Shown here: positions 18,303-27,196 of the stretch, piece by piece
Layout of the letters: each line of letters starts with the position of its first letter
Position numbering within the stretch: position 1 is the stretch's first letter
Source of the DNA: CAVUWL01 sp963700105
GTDB taxonomy: Bacteria > Actinomycetota > Thermoleophilia > Solirubrobacterales > 70-9
Direction of reading: 5' to 3'
Length of the DNA: 64,000 bases
Assembly: GCA_963700105.1 (NCBI GenBank)
Contig: CAVOWL010000006.1
Coordinates: forward strand, 124,001-188,000
The notes under the pieces: model-generated
Databases searched by the model: none
The model's input: only the letters and a program-made list of their open reading frames with translations
Told to the model about the DNA's origin: nothing
Program-made: the position numbers and the translations under genes

Positions 18303-21300
18303 CCTCGCGCCCCTCGCCTCGTCGTCGCGTGATTATGTCGCCTCTGGCTTCTCTGATGCCGCCGACGCTGGGCTCGGGCGCGCTTCTTGCGCTGCCGTGC
18401 GCTGCTGGCACTGCGAACAACGGAGCCACCATTGCCGAGAGGAGTGCTGGTCCCATTCTGAATGCCGTTTGGCGGTGAGCTGCCGGCGCCGTGGCACTCA
18501 TCGGCGGCTTCGCACGGCGGCGGCGGGGCCGGGGCCGGGAAACCACCGTCCGAGCGTGCGTCATACATCTTTAAAAAGAGTCCATTGTGGTCCTGTGGGA
18601 CGAGAGTGTCGTAGGTGGAAAAGTAGACGTCCTTTCCATCCGCACTGACTCCGATCAGTCCGGGCGGGTTGAGGAGCGAGGACACCACGCCGCTGGCAAT
18701 CGCCGTCTCGCCGGTACCAGGGGTGATCAACTGTGCGCGACCGTCGGTGTACTCATAGACATCGATAGCGTGGTTAGTGTCACCGTGAACAAGCGCATCG
18801 TTGGTCGTGAAGAATACGCGACCGTCATTTGTCATGAACAACCCGTCCTGGCTCGCGGCGATATCGGAGGTCGGAGGTTCACCATCCGGTATACAGGAAG
18901 CACAGACAAGCTTTTCGGTCGACGGTTCAAACTCATACATCTCGAGGTGACCGGCGTTGTCATATTGCGTTACCGGACTGGCGGTTGCAAAAGCCATGTG
19001 GCTGTCGTCGGGTGAAACCTGCATCCGCGCCACCGGCGTCGATGAACACGCTTCGTCAGTGAAGCCTTCGACCGGACTCTCGAAACAGTGCGGGCCCGTG
19101 GTCAGGGTGGTGACGTACTCGACCTGACCTTCGTGATAGACGTACATGTTCTCCTGATCGAGGATGCCTCGAGAGCCGTCGAGCTGCTCGGGTGAGAAGA
19201 AATAGATATCGCCGTTTTCTGAGGCGATCGAGTTGTCGGAGAGGCAGTTGCCGCCCTCGCCACCGGTCAGCTGGCAGTAGGCAATGTTGGAGTATGTGAC
19301 AACACCACAGTTAGTCGTGAAGCTGGCGCTGCAGGCATCGCTTTGTCCGGGTTCGCCGGCGTTCCCGGGATTGTCGCCCTTCGAAATCAAAGTCAGGGGA
19401 TGGCCGGCCTTTTCCCCGGATTCCGACCACATGTAGAGGTCGATACTGCTGTCGTGATCTTCGGAGTTGAGCTGTTCAGGCGACGTGAAGTAAACCTTGC
19501 CTCCGTCGGGCGTCATCCCAACGTAGGTGACATCATGCCCCTGGGAAACGTCATAGGTGATGTCGCCGTCAACCCGCATGTAGAGGTTGCTCGGATACGA
19601 CGGGCAGTGAATTTTGCCGCCGAAGGTACCCCCGCACGGTGGCGTCGGGCAATGGGCGAGGCCGCAGGGCCCGGTGCCACTGGCAGCCAGCAGGATGTGC
19701 GAGCCGTTGCTCGAAACTGCTGGTATCTGCAGTGGGTCCCCTGTCTGGTCCCCCGGCTCGTTCGGGATATCTTCTCCGGCGGGGGTCTTGGACGCAACTG
19801 TGACCGACCCGGTGACCGTATTGTTGTCGTAGGCCGAGCCAGGGGGGCTGAGGGTTCCGCCCGGCGCGAAGATATTCCACTCGGTGCTAAACACAAAATG
19901 GCTGAGATCGGAAGATGCGTTCACTTCACCGGGGCAATCATTTGCATCCAGCGAGCTGCCAGCGTTTCCAATCGCTGGGCAGTCGAGCGCGTGGATGCCT
20001 CCCGGTGCGATTGAGAGCGGCTGCTCGCCTGGCGCGACGTATTCGCTCGTCGGCCAGACATTTGAGCCGGGCGGATAGCTTCCGGACGGGACGGTCGAGA
20101 GGTTGCTCGGCCAACGGTCCAGCAGTTCTCCTTCCGAACTCCAAACGAAGGGGGCGTTGGACGCGATAGGCGTCGGGTTCTCGCCGGCTCCTTCCTGGCT
20201 ACCGTCGTTCCAATCGACGAACTTTTCCATGCTCGGGTCGGTGAGAACGTTGTTTTGAATCGTATCCGCACCCGAATCCCCGTTGGCGATACTCGTATCG
20301 TTGCCCAGGAACTGCGGGCCACCCTGTCCGTAGAGACCCTGCGGCGGCCCACCGTCCACCGCCGCCTGGTTTGCCGGGAGCCCAACGTATTTGGTCACCC
20401 AGCCAGAATCAGTCCTGGTAGCCACATAGAGATCACCGTTGCCATCAATCGGGCTACCTCCCGAGTTCGGAATCGTTGACCACAGCCCGGTGTAGGAGAA
20501 GCGAGATGGATTTGTGGCATAGCCGCTGTTAGGCCCACCCGGATACAGCTGTGTGCCGTTGGCATCACCGGGTGAGACCAACTCATAGGCCCTGCAATCG
20601 GGGAGATAGTTCGCCTGGACCTGTTGGCGTACGTTTTCGTTGGGGCAGCTGGGCGGGTAGAAATTGAACGTGTGGTCGGTGGTAGTGGTGGTGCCGTCCT
20701 GGTTTGTCGCCCGCAGCCTGAAGTGGTAAACCGCATGCGGAATCAGGTTCTTCAGTTCGACTTCAACTTCGTGATCAGAATTGAGCCGTTCGGTCAAGGG
20801 GTCTTCTTCGCCGGATCCTTTGTTTTCTCCAATAACGATTGGTGCAACGTGTCCGTATTCGATGCCCGGCCCATATTCGAACTGATATTCCGTGGCGTCA
20901 CCGTTTGGATTGATCTGGGCGACAAGATCAGCCGTACTCGCAGTTAGGTTTGTCGCCGTCATCCCATCCACGGCCGGAGGCTGGGTCGTTATGAACGTTT
21001 CATCGACGCCATCGCTGGTCGCACCGGCGGAGTTGGACGCGACCAGGCGGTAGTGATCTGCGGTCCCCGGTGACAGGTTCGGAATCGTCGCGGTTACGTC
21101 GGTGAGCTTAGAAAATTCGCCTTCTTCGGGATTGGGCGTGCAGGGAAGCACGTGGCCATATGACTTCGTAAAACCATATTCAAAGTGACATTCGGTGATA
21201 TCGCCGCGTTCAGCGGGGTTGACGCTTCCTGTCAGAGTCACCGAATTCTCCGTAACATCTGTGGGGTGTTCTGTGGTTACAATCGGCCTTGCGTCTCCAA

Positions 21301-22390
21301 AATCAGCGACGTCATTGCCAATGGAGTTTGCAACGTACACCGTGTGCGTGGAGCCATCGACTGCTACACCTTCAGCACCGGACAGTTTGCCGCTTCCGAA
21401 CGAGTCAATTGGGTTACATGGGCCGGTCACCGGAGGGTTGCAATCCGGACTGTAGTGCTCCAGCAAGGTCCCGGTGTTTTGGTACAGTTCGCCGGTCGAT
21501 GGATCGAGGGCAAAGCCCGCGACGGGGGTCGCGGTCCCCATCTGGTAGTGGTTGTATTCGACGCTTCCCTTGATCGGTGTCTGCTCAGAGACCACCTGGG
21601 GACCGAAGGATCCTTCGGGTCCTGCGAAGAACAGATCACCCGCTTCGTCGGCCTTCAGCCAGGGAATTCCGCTGGTGTTGCGGTAGGGGCCCTCGTAGGT
21701 CCCGTCTTGGCTGTATTTCCAGACGTTGTAGCTATAGTGAGTGCCCCCGACATAGAGATTATCTTCCGGACCACCAACCGCGATTCCGAAGAGCGGGCCA
21801 TAGACCGGGAGATCGGTCGCATCGGCGCCGTTCTTCTGCCCTTCAACGCCCCAGCTTGTGATGAGCTGGCCCGAGGAATCGAACTTTTGCACGATATTAT
21901 CGCCGGTGTCGCCGATATAGACATCGCCCTTCGACGGCCCGCTCGTGTTGTCCACCGCCAGATAATGCGGATTCTCGAATGCACCCGGACTCGCGTTATT
22001 GGCGCCGGCCTGACACACGTCAGCGGGACTTTCCGGACAGATATTCCCGCCGGTCGTGACATTCACATCTTTTCCGAACATGAAGAGAAATTCGCCGTTG
22101 GCACTGAACTTCTCAATCCGGTGATTACCGGGGTCGGTCACGTAAACGTCTCCGCTTCTCTGATCGACTTCAACGTCGGTCGGCCCCGAAAGCGGATACG
22201 GGTCTTCCGGGGTCGACGTAGAAGCGCCGAAGGACTTGGTGAAAACGTGACTGACGTTCGCAGACGCGGAGGCACTGAGGATCAGCGCCGTCGCAACCAC
22301 GGCGATCAATCCCAGCGCGGCCTGCTGGTACCAAGGCGCCCGGACATCGATCCACTCCCCGCTCATCTGCGGTGCCCTCGAGGCCCTCAC
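18299..22390 (-). CDS. P2a: secreted NHL/Fn3/RAYELVS/PD40 protein
   Basis: 1363 residues. GTG 22390 gives a GTGA overlap with the P1a stop; ATG 22366, with GAGGG upstream, is an alternative. The signal ends SASA-NVSHVF. An NHL propeller (about 48-368) contains GDVYVTDPGNHRIEKF and GDVYIGDTGDNIVQKF. Two Fn3-like domains follow (368-575), then CPNENVRQQ...YLPDCRAYELVSPGDANG (about 580-610) and a long PD40-like region with DGGKVYFTSPEQL, LVCASC, MTNDGRVFFTTNDALV and KDVYFSTYDTL. The end is CEAADECHGAGSSPP (about 1288) and a basic tail rich in RRRH. Unlike P4 it has neither a nested NHL block nor the GKC tail motif. No catalytic motif seen. Confidence 0.92.
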   Translation of the reverse strand: MRASRAPQMSGEWIDVRAPWYQQAALGLIAVVATALILSASASANVSHVFTKSFGASTSTPEDPYPLSGPTDVEVDQRSGDVYVTDPGNHRIEKFSANGEFLFMFGKDVNVTTGGNICPESPADVCQAGANNASPGAFENPHYLAVDNTSGPSKGDVYIGDTGDNIVQKFDSSGQLITSWGVEGQKNGADATDLPVYGPLFGIAVGGPEDNLYVGGTHYSYNVWKYSQDGTYEGPYRNTSGIPWLKADEAGDLFFAGPEGSFGPQVVSEQTPIKGSVEYNHYQMGTATPVAGFALDPSTGELYQNTGTLLEHYSPDCNPPVTGPCNPIDSFGSGKLSGAEGVAVDGSTHTVYVANSIGNDVADFGDARPIVTTEHPTDVTENSVTLTGSVNPAERGDITECHFEYGFTKSYGHVLPCTPNPEEGEFSKLTDVTATIPNLSPGTADHYRLVASNSAGATSDGVDETFITTQPPAVDGMTATNLTASTADLVAQINPNGDATEYQFEYGPGIEYGHVAPIVIGENKGSGEEDPLTERLNSDHEVEVELKNLIPHAVYHFRLRATNQDGTTTTTDHTFNFYPPSCPNENVRQQVQANYLPDCRAYELVSPGDANGTQLYPGGPNSGYATNPSRFSYTGLWSTIPNSGGSPIDGNGDLYVATRTDSGWVTKYVGLPANQAAVDGGPPQGLYGQGGPQFLGNDTSIANGDSGADTIQNNVLTDPSMEKFVDWNDGSQEGAGENPTPIASNAPFVWSSEGELLDRWPSNLSTVPSGSYPPGSNVWPTSEYVAPGEQPLSIAPGGIHALDCPAIGNAGSSLDANDCPGEVNASSDLSHFVFSTEWNIFAPGGTLSPPGSAYDNNTVTGSVTVASKTPAGEDIPNEPGDQTGDPLQIPAVSSNGSHILLAASGTGPCGLAHCPTPPCGGTFGGKIHCPSYPSNLYMRVDGDITYDVSQGHDVTYVGMTPDGGKVYFTSPEQLNSEDHDSSIDLYMWSESGEKAGHPLTLISKGDNPGNAGEPGQSDACSASFTTNCGVVTYSNIAYCQLTGGEGGNCLSDNSIASENGDIYFFSPEQLDGSRGILDQENMYVYHEGQVEYVTTLTTGPHCFESPVEGFTDEACSSTPVARMQVSPDDSHMAFATASPVTQYDNAGHLEMYEFEPSTEKLVCASCIPDGEPPTSDIAASQDGLFMTNDGRVFFTTNDALVHGDTNHAIDVYEYTDGRAQLITPGTGETAIASGVVSSLLNPPGLIGVSADGKDVYFSTYDTLVPQDHNGLFLKMYDARSDGGFPAPAPPPPCEAADECHGAGSSPPNGIQNGTSTPLGNGGSVVRSASSARQRKKRARAQRRRHQRSQRRHNHATTRRGARG

Positions 22391-25300
22391 GCCAGACCCC
22401 GCCGTGACTTGCGGTGCTTACGCCGCGCTTTCTTCGGCTTGACGCAGCGCCCGTGCCTTTTCACTTGACCTTTCTTGCATTCCGCGGGCGGTGGAGGCGT
22501 CGACACTTCGACCGCGGGGGCCGTCGAGAAGGTCTGGTCGGGACCCGTGGCTGTACCAAAGGCGTTGGACGCGACGATCCGGTAATGGTAGGTAGCGCCA
22601 GGCGTTAAGCCAGAAATTGAATTATTCACCGTGTGGATAGAGTTGTCTTCTCCAACCGAGCCGCCGACGCTTGAACCGTAGGAGCCTGTCGGTCCAAATT
22701 CGAAAACATAATTCGTCGCGGCGTAGCCGGGCGCGATCTGAGCGCTCAGGGTCGCAGCGGTCTTGGTGATCGCGGATACACTCGTGCTCGAGATATGTGG
22801 CGCATCTGGGGTATTAAAGGTTCGATCCGGACCTTCCGTGACACCCGCGAGGTTGAGCGCCAGAACCCGATAGTGATAGGTCGTACCGGGCTTCAGACCC
22901 GAAATCTGGGTCGCCACCGAGTGCCGGGTACCGTCTTCGCCAATCGATTCGCTGGGCAGCGTCTCGCTACCATAGGAGCTGTCGGTCCCGTACTCAAAGC
23001 GATAGCTGGTCGAAGCGAAGTTGGGATTGATCCCGGCATTCAGGGTCGCTTTGGTGGGGCCGATTTCGCTCGCGGAGGTTCCGGTGACTTCCGGGTCGAG
23101 AAGGGGGGCCGGAGTGAAGGTCCTTTCCCGGCCGACAATCGGAAATTCCTTGCCGTTTGAGTTGATTGCGACAAGTTTGTAGTGATAGGTGGTGAATGGA
23201 ACGAGGCCCGTCAGTTCGTCGCTGACGGCGTTCGAGCCGGCAAGAGGGACCCCGGGTGTACAGGGGTCCGTCGTTGCCGACTTCCAGCCGTGACCTTCGG
23301 CGACGGTTTCCGGTGTGATCGTCCCGCCTGACGGAGTGGTTTTTGAGTAATTCACGGTGAGCTGAGGAACGTTGGTTTCCGCCAGTGCCCCGACAAATTC
23401 AATCGTGTAGGGCGCGTTCCCCTTGGCACGCTGCACCCGAACATTGTGTGAACCGATGGTGGAGAGATTTTCCAGAGCATATTCGACGCTGGCACCGCCG
23501 AAGTAACCCCCTTCGGTATAGGGGATTTCTTCGGTGGTTTTCCCCTCAAAACTGAGTGTGAAGGTTCCGCCGCTGACGCCGGAAAGTTTGAGGTTCTGAA
23601 TCTCGTTCTCGAAGGGGCCGGGAACGTAATCGAAGTAACAGGCGCTGATTTCTCCCCCAGCCGCAGGTTCCACCACACCGGTCATCGTTCCGGATGTGGC
23701 CGTGACATCTTTCGGCGAACCGGTCGTTACGGTTGGGGCCGGCAGCGGCGAGAATACCGCGAGATCGTTACCGCCGCCGTTGGCCGCATACAGCACTCCA
23801 CTTGAGGGGCGGACGGCGAGCCCCGCCGCGGAATTCAGATTGCCGTTTCCTATGATGTCGGTTGCAGCGCACCCCGAGGTCTTATTGCATTCGGATGTAC
23901 TTGCAAACTGTTCGATAAAACCACCGAGGTCGAGGTAGATATCATCGTTGGCTCGATTGATCGCCAGTCCAGACGGCGATCCCGAGCCAATCCCAAATGC
24001 GGAATACTCGCTCGCCGCGGGACTGGAATAGCTCGCTCCACTTCCGGTCGCCTCATACCAGACTTCAGCCGAGTTGATTTCGATCCCGGTGCCGGCCGGT
24101 GAGCCGAGTTCGAGTCGCTCACCGTCGGCCCAGGTGCCATTTGTTGGATATTTGGTCTCAGAGCTTCCGTCCTGGCTGACCTCTGTCCAATTAAAGGGAC
24201 TGTTGTCGGTGAGCACGTATAGGCTGCCGGCGGGATCGACGGTAATGCCGCCGATCGTTCCGCCAATGCTGAAGCTCAGGCTCCCCTTTTCTCCCCAGGC
24301 TTGGATCAATTCTCCCGACTGGTTGAACTTCTGCACGAGGCCGCTCGCCGTGTCTGCGACATAGACATCCCCAGCCGAGGGACCTGGAGAATTGTCGACT
24401 TCGATGAATTTCGGCGAGCTGAACTGGCCCGGGCCAGCTCCAGCTATGCCGGCCTGGCAGCTTGATGTACAGATCTCGCTTGCGGCTTTTCCGTCGCTGA
24501 CGCCCCATCCCCACGCAGAGATGAAGTTGCCGGCGGAATCGAACTCGACGACGCGATGGTTACCGGTGTCTGCGACATAGATATTCCCGGTCGAGTTGTT
24601 GACGGCTACATCCTGGGGATTGCTGAGCTCCCCCGCACCCGAACCCACCGAACCGATGTCTGACGCAAACTGGTAGCGACCGAGCGTCGAAAAGGTCTGG
24701 TCAGTGCCGTAGGTCGTACCGGCTGGATCACTGGCTACAACGCGGTAATGATAGGTGGTATCGACACCAAGGTGTTCTAGGGTAAAGCTGAGACTCTGGG
24801 GGCCGCTGGGTGAGCCGTGATCGGTCCCCGGTGACGCGGCGGTTAAATTTCCGTATGAGGCATCTGTTCCCCATTCGAAGTAATAGTGGACATCCTCTCC
24901 GATTCCGTTGTATGTGGCATTCAAGTCCGCCGTACTCGCGGTCACTTCTGAAGCCGGTTCCGTCTCGAGGTTCTCGACCGCAGCGAGCGTCTTAAAGCTC
25001 TGGTCGGCTCCATATGATGTACCGACCGCGTTTTCCGCCACGATTCGAAAATGATAGGTCGTCTCGACCTGCAAGCCATTTAGCAAAAACGACTCTTTTT
25101 GCGCGCCGGCTGCGGCGCCGGCGTCTTCGACCGGAGTTTTATTGCCATAGGCCCCCGTGGTTCCCCATTCGAAATAATAGTGGGTGTCTTCACCGTTTCC
25201 GTTGAACGTACCGTTCAGCGTGGCGTTGTTCCGTTCGACCAAGCTGGCCGCTTCCGTCGTCAGCCCGGCAACGGCATGCGGTGTGTATGTCTGATCGTTG

Positions 25301-26622
25301 CCCTTCTTGGTGCCGTTTGCAGTCGCCAATACCACGCGGTAGTGATACGGGGTCTCGGTTTTCAACCCCGACAGTTCGGCGCGCACCGCTGTCGTGGCTT
25401 TATATGGCGGGGCGGGAACGCAGGGTGTGGTCGATCCGTATCCGGTTGTCGTGCCGTACTGGAAGACACAGGAGATAACTTCCGGGCCTCCGTTGAGGCT
25501 TATGGAGGCGTTCAGCGTGCCGGCGGTCTGGGTTTGGGAGGTCACGGGTTCGTATGTGACCTTGGGAAGGATTGCGCTCGAGGTGAAGATGTCGACTGTC
25601 CCACTTTCGTCTGAAACGTAGACGTATCCGCTCGAATTGACGGCGATGCCGCCGGTGAGGTGTCCGAACGGGGTGCTTTCTGACGGGCCGGTCCCCTTCA
25701 GCTGTCCGAGATAGGTCCCCGACGCTTCAAATTCGTCAACGACGTCGTTGCCCTGATCGACGATCAAGACATTCCCGTTGGTGGGGTCGACGGCCACCCC
25801 GGCAAGGTCAGAGCTGAACCCCCCCGGCACGCCGGCACCGGTAAAGCTCTGGATGAAGGTCCCGCTTGACGCAAACTCATCGACGACTCCCCCGTTGACC
25901 ACAACGTAAATATTGCCGCCGCTGTCGGTGGCGATATTCTGAATTCCGGGGAAGGCCCCACTCGGTGTGCCGGTGATTTCGTTGCCGTTGATGTAGGTCT
26001 TTCCCGGTTCACCGGAAGCACTGAACGGGGCTTCTTCGTGCTTGTTTACGAATGATGTGACGCTGTCGCAGCTTCGAGCGATGTAGACGCGACCGCTTGT
26101 CGAACCGCCGGAATTGTCCACCGCGACATGGTCAAGTCCACAGCTGTTCTTGGTTTTCCACTCTTCTTCGAAGCTCCCCAAGCCACTTTCATATACATCG
26201 ACGTCCACCGGTCCGGAATCAGCCAGGTAGAGACGGCCGTTGGAATTATTGATCGCCAGGCTGAGGATATAGCCGCCGTGATGTCCACCGCCATTCTGTG
26301 TGCCGAGCAGGGTTTGCGAGGGATACGAGTCGTACTCGGCGATTGAACCCGATTCTCCATAATTGTCAATCCAGACGTTGTCACTGCCGTCGATAGCGAT
26401 GCCCTGTGGATTGCTGAGACCAGTGATCTGGGAGTCGTAGGTTCGTTCGGCGAACGCCGGCGCGGCGCAGACGGCCAGTGCGACGAAGGATGTCGCTAGC
26501 GAGAGCGCGATGGCTTTACGGCGGGAGACAATCCTGCCCGCCGCACCAGAAGCGGGGAAGCGAATCGGGCGCCCGGCGCCCTTTATCGATCCCCCTAAAT
26601 CACCATCAGAGCGAAATCCCAA
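22387..26622 (-). CDS. P1a: secreted NHL/Fn3 protein with a phage-virion-like insertion
   Basis: 1411 residues, first gene of operon copy a. The start is TTG 26622 with GGAAGAGAAG upstream; no in-frame ATG lies before the signal peptide (cleavage near AFA-ERTYDS, residue 58). Layout: NHL propeller (59-349), three Fn3-like domains with TTYHYRV/TTYHFRI (350-640), second NHL block (about 644-957; GNIYVADTGNHRVVEF), then Fn3-like domains to about 1365. The first of these last domains is split by residues about 1003-1092 (GGTFTLSFEGKTTEEIPY, STIGSHNVRV, VGALAETNVPQLTV). That segment looks like the repeat found in actinophage virion proteins. The tail is ECKKGQVKRHGRCVKPKK followed by Arg/Lys/His. 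Likely a surface or extracellular binding protein. Confidence 0.9.
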   Translation of the reverse strand: MGFRSDGDLGGSIKGAGRPIRFPASGAAGRIVSRRKAIALSLATSFVALAVCAAPAFAERTYDSQITGLSNPQGIAIDGSDNVWIDNYGESGSIAEYDSYPSQTLLGTQNGGGHHGGYILSLAINNSNGRLYLADSGPVDVDVYESGLGSFEEEWKTKNSCGLDHVAVDNSGGSTSGRVYIARSCDSVTSFVNKHEEAPFSASGEPGKTYINGNEITGTPSGAFPGIQNIATDSGGNIYVVVNGGVVDEFASSGTFIQSFTGAGVPGGFSSDLAGVAVDPTNGNVLIVDQGNDVVDEFEASGTYLGQLKGTGPSESTPFGHLTGGIAVNSSGYVYVSDESGTVDIFTSSAILPKVTYEPVTSQTQTAGTLNASISLNGGPEVISCVFQYGTTTGYGSTTPCVPAPPYKATTAVRAELSGLKTETPYHYRVVLATANGTKKGNDQTYTPHAVAGLTTEAASLVERNNATLNGTFNGNGEDTHYYFEWGTTGAYGNKTPVEDAGAAAGAQKESFLLNGLQVETTYHFRIVAENAVGTSYGADQSFKTLAAVENLETEPASEVTASTADLNATYNGIGEDVHYYFEWGTDASYGNLTAASPGTDHGSPSGPQSLSFTLEHLGVDTTYHYRVVASDPAGTTYGTDQTFSTLGRYQFASDIGSVGSGAGELSNPQDVAVNNSTGNIYVADTGNHRVVEFDSAGNFISAWGWGVSDGKAASEICTSSCQAGIAGAGPGQFSSPKFIEVDNSPGPSAGDVYVADTASGLVQKFNQSGELIQAWGEKGSLSFSIGGTIGGITVDPAGSLYVLTDNSPFNWTEVSQDGSSETKYPTNGTWADGERLELGSPAGTGIEINSAEVWYEATGSGASYSSPAASEYSAFGIGSGSPSGLAINRANDDIYLDLGGFIEQFASTSECNKTSGCAATDIIGNGNLNSAAGLAVRPSSGVLYAANGGGNDLAVFSPLPAPTVTTGSPKDVTATSGTMTGVVEPAAGGEISACYFDYVPGPFENEIQNLKLSGVSGGTFTLSFEGKTTEEIPYTEGGYFGGASVEYALENLSTIGSHNVRVQRAKGNAPYTIEFVGALAETNVPQLTVNYSKTTPSGGTITPETVAEGHGWKSATTDPCTPGVPLAGSNAVSDELTGLVPFTTYHYKLVAINSNGKEFPIVGRERTFTPAPLLDPEVTGTSASEIGPTKATLNAGINPNFASTSYRFEYGTDSSYGSETLPSESIGEDGTRHSVATQISGLKPGTTYHYRVLALNLAGVTEGPDRTFNTPDAPHISSTSVSAITKTAATLSAQIAPGYAATNYVFEFGPTGSYGSSVGGSVGEDNSIHTVNNSISGLTPGATYHYRIVASNAFGTATGPDQTFSTAPAVEVSTPPPPAECKKGQVKRHGRCVKPKKARRKHRKSRRGLA

Positions 26623-27196
26623 GTTTCTTCTCTTCCCTGCTGTTCCACCCGGCCGAGTGTCTCGCCGATGTTTTAAATAGTCCCTAGCCCCGGTTCCTGC
26701 CGGAGCTCCTCTTTTCCCAACTTCCGCTCCAACGACGGCAGCTGAAGCTTTCGATAGCTAATCAGGCCGGAGCAAATTTGTCAAGAGGACCAGCCCGCTC
26801 AGTGGAGATTCGGCACAAAAAAGGACCTCAGGGGCAGTTAGCGCCCGTTTTCGAAAGGGATGATTGTCCTACTTTGGACGCCTGGATAGCCTTTTGCAGG
26901 CGGCCCTTCGGAGGGTCCGTGTCGCGGAGCAGCGCCGCAAACCAGCGGCGCGGCGATGGTCAACTTTGACGACTCGCTGATATGCCGGACCGCCAGGCCA
27001 GCCACAACAATTTATTACCGCCACCGACTGGCTTCATCCCGGCGATGATCCGCGCCTCCCACTCGGTTCAACCGAAGAGGCTGTCGCCAGAGATTGTGGC
27101 CGTCGGGGTTTATGGGGCCCAAGACTGGGCATCTCGTCCGGATTGTGGCTGAAAGCATGGTCCCCCTGACCTCGAGTGCGGCTGAACAAAATGAAT
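26623..27196. other. 574-bp interval between operon copies a and b
   Basis: No gene recognised. It carries the putative P1a promoter at 26756-26784 and two GC-rich inverted repeats: 26932-26951 (seven-base stem GCGCCGC, six-base loop) and about 26900-26919 (CCCT / AGGG around TCGG, extended past a bulge). Neither is followed by a T-run in the minus direction, so which one, if any, ends the P5b transcript is unclear. Confidence 0.4.
26756..26784 (-). promoter_or_regulatory. putative promoter of operon copy a
   Basis: On the minus strand TTGACA (26784-26779) is followed after 17 bases by TTAGCT (26761-26756). The -35 is perfect for a housekeeping sigma factor; the -10 is weak. The same TTGACA, the last five spacer bases CCTGA and TTnGCT recur at the same spacing before operon copy c, which supports function. 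The predicted leader to TTG 26622 is about 125 nt. Confidence 0.42.

Larger units (their letters stand above)
7182..26622 (-). repeat. operon copy a: P1a-P2a-P3a-P4a-P5a
   Basis: First of three tandem copies of the same five-gene unit, in the order 26622 to 7182 on the minus strand. All internal junctions are overlaps of 1 to 8 nt. The copies are alike in protein family, order and strand but diverged in DNA sequence, so the triplication is not recent. Confidence 0.95.

Noticed and set aside
21185..22468. 427-codon open frame on the plus strand
   Set aside because: Fully antisense to P2a and the end of P1a. Its translation mirrors GC-rich codons of the sense genes and has no domain or signal; the same holds for other long plus frames such as 2726-3478, 19343-20014 and 25099-25614.
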